From Clostridia bacterium (GTDB taxonomy: Bacteria; Bacillota; Clostridia; Oscillospirales; Acutalibacteraceae), in the NCBI GenBank assembly GCA_900763035.1, contig CAAFIS010000089.1, positions 1 to 10,668 on the forward strand: a stretch of DNA of 10,668 nt, read 5' to 3'. Numbering within the stretch: position 1 is the stretch's first letter; each line of letters starts with the position of its first letter. Under the pieces are notes generated by a model. It did not search any database. It saw only the letters and a list, made by a program, of their open reading frames with translations, and had not been told where the DNA came from. The position numbers and the translations under genes are program-made. Below, piece by piece: positions 1-5,211 of the stretch.

Positions 1-274
1 AGATCTCCTGCGGGGTGTAGCTCTTGCCGTCGATCGTCACCTTACGGTCGGTGCCCATGTCGCGCTTGATGGAGCTGATCGTGCGGTCCGGCGCGGAAAC
101 AGCCTGCTGCTTCGCCACACGGCCGACGATACGCTCGCCGTCCTTTTTGAACGCGACGACGGACGGGGTCGTGCGCGCGCCTTCCGCGTTGGGGATCACG
201 ACGGCTTCGCCGCCCTCGATGACCGCCACGCAAGAGTTAGTCGTACCAAGGTCGATACCGATGATCTTAGCCAT
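1..274 (-). CDS. dnaK: Molecular chaperone DnaK (Hsp70), N-terminal 91 residues, cut by left edge
   Basis: ATP-dependent cytosolic chaperone that binds exposed hydrophobic peptides, working with GrpE (encoded just upstream) and DnaJ. Only the start of the nucleotide-binding domain is present. It opens with [18 protein letters not shown], the phosphate-1 loop that holds ATP, followed by [14 protein letters not shown] and [11 protein letters not shown]. The direct passage from the IKR segment to the short MGTDRKV...YTPQEI stretch is the Gram-positive form; proteobacterial DnaK has an insertion of about two dozen residues here. The start is fixed by a strong Shine-Dalgarno GGAGGAA at 281-287. 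It is the third gene after hrcA and grpE, so it should be repressed through the CIRCE site at 2089-2115. Identity is certain; the rest of the gene, and any dnaJ, lie outside the window. Confidence 0.98.
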   Translation of the reverse strand, partial: MAKIIGIDLGTTNSCVAVIEGGEAVVIPNAEGARTTPSVVAFKKDGERIVGRVAKQQAVSAPDRTISSIKRDMGTDRKVTIDGKSYTPQEI

Positions 275-299
275 AAGTCATTCCTCCAATAGTATCCGC

Positions 300-354
300 C
301 GGGCATATGCCCGAGGTCAGTCTGTTTGATCTATCAGATCCGGGCCATGCCCGG
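300..354 (-). other. Cluster of inverted repeats in the grpE-dnaK spacer
   Basis: The 104-base spacer between grpE and dnaK holds three short perfect inverted repeats. CCGGGC-CAT-GCCCGG lies at 340-354, GATCT-ATC-AGATC at 328-340 (sharing one base with the first), and CGGGCATATGCCCG at 300-313. None is followed by a U-run, so they are not classic intrinsic terminators. In an operon mRNA they could act as processing or stabilising hairpins that raise dnaK output above hrcA and grpE; that role is inference. No second CIRCE element is present in this spacer. Confidence 0.6.
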
Positions 355-378
355 CTTCTGCCGTTTTATCCGGCCGCG

Positions 379-969
379 TCAGTTCGCGACCTTGACCATC
401 GCGGGACGCAGCACCCGATCGCCTACCGTATACCCTTTTTGGTACACCTCGGTGACGGTATCCGCCTCCACGCCGTCCGCATCCTCGCGCATCACGGCGT
501 GATGCACGTTGGGGTCGAACGGTGCGCCGCTTGCCGGTATCTCCTCCAGACCCAGCTTATGCAGCGCCTCCATGAATTGCCGCATGACCAGATCCACGCC
601 GGCCTTGTATTCCTCGCCGGCAGGCGCGGCCACGGCCTTTTCCATGTTATCGAGGCTCGTCAGCAGGCCGCCGAGCAGCTCCGCCTTCGTGAACGCGCCG
701 ATCTGCTGCTTCTCCTGCTCCGTGCGGCGCTTGTAGTTGGCGTATTCCGCCAGCATCCGCTGGTAGAGATCCTTCGTTTCGTCCAGCTCCTTTTCGAGCT
801 TCGCGACCTGTGCCTCCAGATCCGCCACGCGGCGCTCTGCTTTTCCCTTTCCGCCCTTCTCGGCCTTTTCGGTCTTCGGGGCTTTGCCCTCCTTCGGCGG
901 CTCCGGCTGCGGCGCTGCCGTTTCGGCCGGCTCTGCCGTGCCGACGGGCTGCTTTTCTTCCTGCTCCAT
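379..969 (-). CDS. grpE: Nucleotide exchange factor GrpE
   Basis: GrpE releases ADP from DnaK and so resets the Hsp70 cycle in the cytosol. The protein is 196 residues from the chosen start. Residues 1 to about 45 are a charged, Pro/Ala/Glu/Lys-rich disordered tail. Residues about 46-105 form the long helix and coiled coil (ERRVADLEAQVAKLEKELDE, then YQRMLAEYANYKRRTEQEK). The C-terminal beta domain carries the family signature, FDPNVHHAV from residue 151 and then VYQKGYTVGDRVLRPAMVKV. An in-frame ATG at 987 lies six codons upstream, but codons 2-4 from it are the Shine-Dalgarno itself (AAGGAGGTC), so the ATG at 969 is the true start. It lies between hrcA and dnaK in the usual Firmicutes order, 39 bases after hrcA. 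Confidence 0.96.
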   Translation of the reverse strand: MEQEEKQPVGTAEPAETAAPQPEPPKEGKAPKTEKAEKGGKGKAERRVADLEAQVAKLEKELDETKDLYQRMLAEYANYKRRTEQEKQQIGAFTKAELLGGLLTSLDNMEKAVAAPAGEEYKAGVDLVMRQFMEALHKLGLEEIPASGAPFDPNVHHAVMREDADGVEADTVTEVYQKGYTVGDRVLRPAMVKVAN

Positions 970-992
970 AGGGGTGACCTCCTTCATTCGGT

Positions 993-1006
993 CCGGCGCA
1001 CGCCGG
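993..1006 (-). other. Short GC hairpin in the hrcA-grpE spacer
   Basis: CCGGCG-CA-CGCCGG forms a perfect inverted repeat directly after the hrcA stop and just ahead of the grpE Shine-Dalgarno. It has no U-run. The Bacillus subtilis dnaK operon transcript is known to be processed between hrcA and grpE, so a processing or end-protecting hairpin here is plausible, but this is inference from position only. Confidence 0.45.
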
Positions 1007-1008
1007 CA

Positions 1009-2043
1009 TCATGCCTCGTCATCGAACAGCTCCGCAAGGAGTTTGCCGATGGCGCCCGCGAAATATTCGATCCTGGGCACGGCGTCGGCGTAATTCATCC
1101 GCACCGGGCCGATGATCCCGATCGTTCCCTTCCCGCGGTGCCCCAGCGAATAGTGCGTCACGATCATGCTGGAGCCGCTCAGCTCCGGCAGCTCATCGCT
1201 GCCGAGGATGAGCTGCAATCCGCCCTGCTGGCTCTGCATCACGTCGCCGAGCTTCTGCCGCTCGTCGAGCAGATCCATCAGCGGCCGGGCGTTCTCCAGC
1301 GCGTAGTCCGGGTGGCGCAGCAGGTTCATCTGCCCGGAGAGCAGCACCTGCGAGGCGGCCGCCTCACGCACCAGACCGTAGAACGTCGACAGGATCGGCA
1401 GCAGCGCAGCGCCGCCGTCGCCCAGCTGCGTCAGCACCTCCTGCACGCTGTCGAGCGTGATCGCCGACAGCGGACAGCCAAGGAACCGGCGCGACAGGAA
1501 ATTCGACAGCCCCATCGTCACGGCGTTGGGGATATCCTGCCGACAGTGACACATCCGCGAACGCATGACGTCGTTGTCCGGCACGATCACCACGGCCATG
1601 TTGCGCGCCGACATCTGCATGATGTCGATCCGCCGCAGCGTCCCGTCCGCCCGTCCGGGGTCGGCCGCGACCGCCGCCGCAAGGCCCGTAGCATCCGCCA
1701 GCGCACGCGACGCGCTCTCGAGCAGCTGCTGCGGATCGCCCGCCGCGGCGTTCAGCCGCTCGTCGATCTCGCGCCGTTCCCGCTCGTCGAGTGGGCGGCG
1801 GTGCATCAGCTTGTCGATATACAGCCTAAACGCCTTGGCCGTGGGCAAACGCCCCGCCGACGTGTGCGGCTGCTCCAGATACCCCATGGCGGTCAGCGCC
1901 GCCATGTCGTTGCGGATCGTGGCGGAGGACACCCGATCCTCCAGCTGCTCCGCCAACGCCTTCGAGCCGATCGGCTCGCCTGTTTCGATATAAGCCTCGA
2001 TCACCAGAGAAAGGATCTTGGCCTTGCGGTCGTCCAGTCCCAT
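1009..2043 (-). CDS. hrcA: Heat-inducible transcriptional repressor HrcA
   Basis: HrcA binds CIRCE operators and represses class I heat-shock operons; its activity is tied to GroEL availability. The protein is 344 residues, the normal family size. Residues 1 to about 75 form the winged-helix DNA-binding domain, with SSATIRNDMAALTAMGYLEQ as the recognition region (39-58) followed by PHTSAGRLPT (59-68). The rest is the GAF-like dimerisation and effector region. An ATG at 2070 is in frame, but AAAGGAG at about 2054-2060 sits 11 bases before the ATG at 2043, which gives the family-typical start MGLDDRKAKIL; I chose that one. It is the first gene of the operon, directly behind its own CIRCE element, so it is autoregulated. 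The C-terminus is acidic (LFDDEA). Confidence 0.96.
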   Translation of the reverse strand: MGLDDRKAKILSLVIEAYIETGEPIGSKALAEQLEDRVSSATIRNDMAALTAMGYLEQPHTSAGRLPTAKAFRLYIDKLMHRRPLDERERREIDERLNAAAGDPQQLLESASRALADATGLAAAVAADPGRADGTLRRIDIMQMSARNMAVVIVPDNDVMRSRMCHCRQDIPNAVTMGLSNFLSRRFLGCPLSAITLDSVQEVLTQLGDGGAALLPILSTFYGLVREAAASQVLLSGQMNLLRHPDYALENARPLMDLLDERQKLGDVMQSQQGGLQLILGSDELPELSGSSMIVTHYSLGHRGKGTIGIIGPVRMNYADAVPRIEYFAGAIGKLLAELFDDEA

Positions 2044-2088
2044 CGGTCCTGCATCTCCTTTACTCGGCATCCGGGGACGATCGATGTG

Positions 2089-2115
2089 CTAGCACTCTTT
2101 GCCCCCGAGTGCTAA
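2089..2115 (-). promoter_or_regulatory. CIRCE operator of the hrcA-grpE-dnaK operon
   Basis: Read on the minus strand the site is TTAGCACTC, nine bases, GAGTGCTAG. It matches the CIRCE consensus (TTAGCACTC-N9-GAGTGCTAA) at every position except the last base. It begins four bases past the -10 box of the hrcA promoter, so bound HrcA would cover the transcription start. It is the only CIRCE seen in the window. Confidence 0.97.
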
Positions 2116-2119
2116 TGTT

Positions 2120-2148
2120 AGATTACCACGCTTTTGCCCCGCTGTCAA
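2120..2148 (-). promoter_or_regulatory. Sigma-A type promoter of the hrcA operon
   Basis: A perfect -35 TTGACA (2143-2148, minus strand) and a -10 TAATCT (2120-2125) are separated by exactly 17 bases, with CIRCE immediately downstream. The -10 box is only a moderate match (3 of 6), but the spacing and the abutting operator make the assignment firm. Confidence 0.85.
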
Positions 2149-2181
2149 GAGGCAATTGTGAATGTTTTGTTAAACCTTTCG

Positions 2182-2209
2182 GCTTTTTTGCCGCACGCGG
2201 CGAAAAAGC
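2182..2209. repeat. Long inverted repeat, T-run / GCCGC-GCGGC / A-run, in the divergent spacer
   Basis: This perfect-to-wobble inverted repeat has about 13 pairs: GCTTTTT on the left pairs with AAAAAGC on the right, around GCCGC-AC-GCGGC. On both strands the T-run precedes and the A-run follows the GC stem. That is the reverse of an intrinsic terminator, where U follows. It sits between the divergent hrcA promoter and the DUF11 gene. It may be a protein-binding palindrome or a cruciform-prone insulator; no function can be assigned from sequence. Confidence 0.5.
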
Positions 2210-2214
2210 ACACG

Positions 2215-2242
2215 CACCGGATGGACAGCGGCCCATATACTG
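2215..2242 (+). promoter_or_regulatory. Candidate mother-cell (sigma-K/E-like) promoter of the DUF11 gene
   Basis: CATATACTG at 2234-2242 fits the sigma-K -10 pattern CATANNNTA in 8 of 9 positions and also resembles the sigma-E -10 CATACANT. CACC at 2215-2218 fits the sigma-K -35 pattern mACm, although the 15-base gap is about one base short of the usual one. The same bases contain TATACT (2236-2241), a good sigma-A -10 lacking a recognisable -35. The start would fall near 2249, about 70 bases before the gene. This is a pattern match only. Confidence 0.4.
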
Positions 2243-2278
2243 ATAGTGGGACGTCTTGTCCGACGCGGGCGGCCGTCC

Positions 2279-2296
2279 TGCGCCTGCCCCGGCGCA
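2279..2296 (+). other. Leader hairpin ahead of the DUF11 gene
   Basis: TGCGCC-TGCCCC-GGCGCA is a perfect 6-bp stem with a 6-base loop, ending nine bases before the AGGAGG ribosome-binding site at 2305-2310. It could stabilise the mRNA 5' region or modulate initiation; neither can be decided from sequence. Confidence 0.4.
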
Positions 2297-2317
2297 TGAC
2301 CGACAGGAGGAGATCGG

Positions 2318-3172
2318 ATGGCGACTTTCACCAACCAAGCGACGCTGCGCTATACGGGCGGCGTCGTGAATTCGAACATCGCGACGGGCGAGCTGGTCGA
2401 TCCGCTCACCGTCACGAAAACGTCGCCGGGCGGCACGTACACGCCCGGCGAGAGCCTGACCTATGCGATCGGCATCGTCAATTCGGGCGAAGCGGCGGTG
2501 ACGGGTCTGACCGTGGAGGACGACCTCGGCGCGATCACGTTCGGCGCAGGCACGCTGCGCGCGCTGACGTATGAGGAGGGCTCCGTGCTGTACTACCGCA
2601 ACGGCGCCGTGCAGCCCGCGCCCGCCGTAACGGCGGATGCGGGCGGGCTGACCTTCACCGGGATCGCCGTCCCGGCGGGCGGCGACGCGGTGCTGATCTA
2701 CCGGGCGACCGTTTCGCCCTATGCCGCGCCCGGCGCGGGCGGCACGATCACGAACACCGTATCCGTGCGAAGCGGTACGGTCGGGCCGATCACGGCGGAG
2801 GAGACGGTATCCGCCGCAGCCGCGCCGCGGCTGACCATCGATAAGGGGCTGGCGCCCCGCACCGTGACCGAGAACGGCCGCGTGACCTACACGTTCACGA
2901 TCGGCAACCTCGGCAACACTGCGGCAACGGCCACGGACGGCGTCACCGTGACCGACACGTTCCTGCCCGTGCTGAGCGACCTCGTCGTCACGCTGGACGG
3001 CGAGACGCTCACCGCCGGCACGGACTATACCTACGCGCCCGCGACGGGCGAGTTCGCCACGGCGGCCGGGCGCATCACCGTGCCCGCCGCCGCATTCACG
3101 CAAAACGCAACGACCGGCGCATGGCAGACCGTCCCCGGCACTGCCGTGCTGACCGTGACCGGAACGATCTGA
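2318..3172 (+). CDS. Two-repeat DUF11 protein without signal peptide; possible self-assembling fibre subunit
   Basis: This 284-residue protein has a strong ribosome-binding site, AGGAGG at 2305-2310 and 7 bases from the ATG. It is Thr/Ala/Gly/Val-rich, contains no cysteine, and has only two lysines (K34, K176). There is no signal peptide, membrane segment or LPxTG anchor, unlike most large DUF11 surface proteins. Two DUF11-like domains are visible. The first runs about 30-150 (LTVTK at 30-34, then YTPGESLTYA, closing TITNTVSV at 143-150). The second runs about 172-284 (LTIDK at 172-176, then VTYTFTIGNLGN and VTVTDTF). The N-terminus TFTNQATLRY (3-12) matches the closing strand of domain one, while domain two ends at TGTI without it. 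The protein therefore reads as two ~142-residue units in permuted phase. Spore-appendage proteins P29a/b of Clostridium taeniosporum are, as I recall, of similar size and DUF11 type. The DUF11 call is firm; the biological role is inference. Confidence 0.8.
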   Translation: MATFTNQATLRYTGGVVNSNIATGELVDPLTVTKTSPGGTYTPGESLTYAIGIVNSGEAAVTGLTVEDDLGAITFGAGTLRALTYEEGSVLYYRNGAVQPAPAVTADAGGLTFTGIAVPAGGDAVLIYRATVSPYAAPGAGGTITNTVSVRSGTVGPITAEETVSAAAAPRLTIDKGLAPRTVTENGRVTYTFTIGNLGNTAATATDGVTVTDTFLPVLSDLVVTLDGETLTAGTDYTYAPATGEFATAAGRITVPAAAFTQNATTGAWQTVPGTAVLTVTGTI

Positions 3173-3210
3173 TGACCGCGGCGGGGCAGGCGCGGCAAGC
3201 AAAAAAGGGG

Positions 3211-3239
3211 TTGGCAAGTGCCGTAGGCTGTGCTATAAT
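3211..3239 (+). promoter_or_regulatory. Strong sigma-A promoter of the split transketolase operon
   Basis: TTGGCA (3211-3216, 5 of 6 to consensus), a 17-base spacer and a perfect TATAAT (3234-3239), with TGC directly before it as an extended -10. Transcription would start near 3246. This suggests strong vegetative expression, independent of the DUF11 gene upstream; no terminator is evident between that gene and this promoter. Confidence 0.9.
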
Positions 3240-3254
3240 AAGGATGAAGTAACG

Positions 3255-3275
3255 GCGTCCGCGGCAGACGGACGC
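3255..3275 (+). other. 5' leader hairpin of the transketolase operon
   Basis: GCGTCCG, a 7-base loop, and CGGACGC form a perfect 7-bp stem about 10 bases after the predicted transcription start and just ahead of the AAAGGG ribosome-binding site (3278-3283). It probably stabilises the mRNA 5' end. No known riboswitch can be recognised in so short a leader. Confidence 0.5.
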
Positions 3276-3290
3276 GGAAAGGGCGTAAAA

Positions 3291-4136
3291 ATGGATGCTT
3301 TGACCGAAAAGCAGTTGACCGTCATCGCAACGAAGCTGCGCATGGCGATCATCGAAGGCGTGTACCACGCAAAAAGCGGTCACCCGGGCGGTTCGCTGTC
3401 GATCGCGGAGGATCTGGCGTATCTGTACTGGAAAGAGATGCACATCGACCCCACCGATCCGAAGAAGCCCGACCGTGACCGCTTCGTGCTGTCCAAAGGG
3501 CACGCGGCCCCGGCGCTGTATGCCGCGCTGGCGCTGCGCGGGTATTTCTCCACCGACCTGATCCCCACCCTGCGGCACACCGATTCCATCCTTCAGGGAC
3601 ATCCGGACATGAAGCATATCCCCGGCGTGGATATGTCCTCCGGCTCGCTCGGGCAGGGGATCTCCGCCGCGGTAGGCATGGCGCTGGCTGCCAAGCTGGA
3701 CGGCGCGACGTGGCGCGTATACACGATCTTGGGCGACGGCGAGCTGGAGGAAGGTCAGGTCTGGGAGGCGGCGATGTTCGCCGCGGCCAAAAAGCTGGAC
3801 GACCTCGTCGTGATCGTGGACAACAACGATCTGCAGATCGACGGGCGCATCGGCGAGGTCAACTCGCCGTATCCGATCGCCGAAAAATTCGCGGCGTTCG
3901 GCTTCCACACGATCGAGATCGACGGCCACGATCTAAAGCAGATCGAGAACGCCCTGCGCACGGCGCTGACCGTCAAGGGCAAGCCCACCGCGATCGTACA
4001 GAAAACGGTCAAGGGCAAGGGCGTATCGTTCATGGAGGATCAGGTAGGCTGGCACGGCAACGCACCGAAGCAGGAGCAATACGAGGCGGCGATGGCCGAG
4101 CTGCGCGCGCGGCTGACCGAATTGGAGGGCGAATGA
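3291..4136 (+). CDS. Transketolase, N-terminal (thiamine diphosphate-binding) subunit
   Basis: First half of a two-gene transketolase, which moves two-carbon ketol units between sugar phosphates in the non-oxidative pentose phosphate pathway in the cytosol. The protein is 281 residues, matching the family of separate N-terminal subunits. Visible motifs are SGHPGGSLS (29-37), LSKGHAAPALY (67-77, cofactor-contacting His), GSLGQG (118-123), and the thiamine diphosphate/Mg site that starts GDGELEEGQ (148-156) and ends DNN (177-179). The active enzyme needs the next gene, which starts one base after this stop, so the two are co-translated and probably form a heterotetramer. The start follows AAAGGG with suitable spacing. 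Split transketolases are known in many Firmicutes and archaea. Confidence 0.95.
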   Translation: MDALTEKQLTVIATKLRMAIIEGVYHAKSGHPGGSLSIAEDLAYLYWKEMHIDPTDPKKPDRDRFVLSKGHAAPALYAALALRGYFSTDLIPTLRHTDSILQGHPDMKHIPGVDMSSGSLGQGISAAVGMALAAKLDGATWRVYTILGDGELEEGQVWEAAMFAAAKKLDDLVVIVDNNDLQIDGRIGEVNSPYPIAEKFAAFGFHTIEIDGHDLKQIENALRTALTVKGKPTAIVQKTVKGKGVSFMEDQVGWHGNAPKQEQYEAAMAELRARLTELEGE

Positions 4137-4137
4137 T

Positions 4138-5085
4138 ATGGCACTGCAAAAACAGGCGACCCGCGACGCCTACGGCGAGGCGCTCGTCGAGCTGGGCGCG
4201 CAGCGCGAAGATCTGATCGTTCTTGACGCAGACCTTGCCGCCGCGACCAAGACCGGGATGTTCAAAAAAGCGTACCCCGACCGGTTCATCGACGTCGGCA
4301 TCGCCGAGGGCAACATGATCGGCGTGGCAGCCGGGCTGGCCGCCGCAGGCAAGCTGGTGTTCGCCTCCTCGTTCGCGATGTTCGCGGCGGGCCGGGCGTT
4401 CGAGCAGGTGCGCAACGCCGTCGGCTACCCGCACCTCAACGTCAAGATCGGCGCGACCCATGCGGGCGTGTCCGTCGGCGAGGACGGCGCGACACACCAG
4501 TGCTGCGAGGATATCGGCCTGATGCGCACGATCCCCGGCATGGTGATCCTGAACCCGGCCGACGCCGTCGAGGCGAAAAAGGCCGTGTTCGCGGCCGCCG
4601 CGTGGGACGGCCCGGTGTACCTGCGCTTCGGGCGGCTGGCGCTGCCGGTCGTGACCGACGAGGCTGCTCCCTTCACGATCGGGCAGGCACAGACGCTGCG
4701 CGAGGGAGGCGATGTCACGATCATCGCCACCGGACTGCCGGTGGGCATGGCGCTGGAGGCGGCCGAGCTGCTGGCCGCCGAGGGCATCGCCGCGCGGGTG
4801 ATGAACATGGCCACGATCAAGCCGATCGACCGCGACGCGGTCGCCCGTGCGGCGGCCGAAACGGGCGCGATCGTCACCGTCGAGGAGCATAACATCATCG
4901 GCGGGCTGGGCAGCGCGGTGGCCGAGGTCGTTTGTGAAACGACGCCCGTGCCGGTGGTGCGCGTCGGCGTGCAGGACACGTTCGGCCGATCCGGCCCGGC
5001 CGCGGAGCTGCTGACGCTGTTCGGCTTCACGCCGGGGCATATCGGCGAGGCGGCGCGCGAGGCGCTCGCCCGCAAAAAGAACTGA
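4138..5085 (+). CDS. Transketolase, C-terminal (pyrimidine-binding) subunit
   Basis: Second half of the split transketolase. The protein has 315 residues. The pyrimidine-binding domain holds FIDVGIAEGNM (50-60), in which E57 is the glutamate that activates thiamine diphosphate. It is followed by SSFAMFAAGRAFEQVRN and by THAGVSVGEDGATHQ, which contacts substrate. The C-terminal transketolase domain follows (VTIIATG and MNMATIKPID, then TVEEHNIIGGLG), ending LARKKN. Related domains occur in 1-deoxyxylulose-5-phosphate synthase and pyruvate dehydrogenase E1-beta. However, the partner gene one base upstream and the absence of a fused N-domain fit transketolase. The ribosome-binding site GGAGGG (4124-4129) lies inside the end of the upstream gene, which indicates coupled translation. 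Confidence 0.95.
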   Translation: MALQKQATRDAYGEALVELGAQREDLIVLDADLAAATKTGMFKKAYPDRFIDVGIAEGNMIGVAAGLAAAGKLVFASSFAMFAAGRAFEQVRNAVGYPHLNVKIGATHAGVSVGEDGATHQCCEDIGLMRTIPGMVILNPADAVEAKKAVFAAAAWDGPVYLRFGRLALPVVTDEAAPFTIGQAQTLREGGDVTIIATGLPVGMALEAAELLAAEGIAARVMNMATIKPIDRDAVARAAAETGAIVTVEEHNIIGGLGSAVAEVVCETTPVPVVRVGVQDTFGRSGPAAELLTLFGFTPGHIGEAAREALARKKN

Positions 5086-5103
5086 CCGCAGAAAAACGAT
5101 AAC

Positions 5104-5149
5104 GGGGCGAAACGGCTATCCGGGCGACCGGACGGCCGTTTCGCTGCCC
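5104..5149 (+). terminator. Strong hairpin after transketolase genes, terminator-like but without U-run
   Basis: GCGAAACGGC (5107-5116) pairs perfectly with GCCGTTTCGC (5135-5144). Inside this stem, TCCGG-GCGA-CCGGA (5119-5132) forms a second stem, and GGG/CCC can extend the base. It lies 21 bases after the stop, where a terminator is expected, yet TGCCCTAGGG follows instead of a U-run. It may be a weak or factor-assisted terminator, or a 3'-end stabilising hairpin that allows read-through into the transporter gene. Confidence 0.5.
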
Positions 5150-5168
5150 TAGGGACCTGCGCGAATGC

Positions 5169-5188
5169 TGCCGCCGATAGAGGCGGCA
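5169..5188 (+). other. Leader hairpin ahead of the MATE transporter gene
   Basis: TGCCGCC, a 6-base loop, and GGCGGCA form a 7-bp stem ending a few bases before the AAGGGAGA ribosome-binding region (5193-5200). No convincing promoter is visible between 5086 and 5211, so the transporter may depend on read-through from the transketolase promoter. Confidence 0.4.
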
Positions 5189-5211
5189 AGAAAAGGGAGA
5201 ACATCCGGAAC

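Noticed and set aside
291..320. Possible internal promoter for dnaK (CTGACC, 18 bases, GATACT on the minus strand)
   Set aside because: Transcription would begin inside the dnaK ribosome-binding site at about 284, leaving no usable leader, and both boxes are weak.
275..378. Second CIRCE element before dnaK
   Set aside because: The palindromes there are GC-rich and do not contain the TTAGCACTC or GAGTGCTAA arms.
307..2115. A plus-strand open frame of about 600 codons opposite grpE and hrcA
   Set aside because: Its translation is Arg/His/Leu-rich without any domain, and the opposite strand holds two certain genes; long antisense frames are expected in GC-rich DNA.
2123..3217. A minus-strand open frame of 364 codons opposite the DUF11 gene
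   Set aside because: Arg/Gly/His-rich low-complexity translation with no family features. The plus-strand DUF11 frame has a good ribosome-binding site and clear internal repeats.
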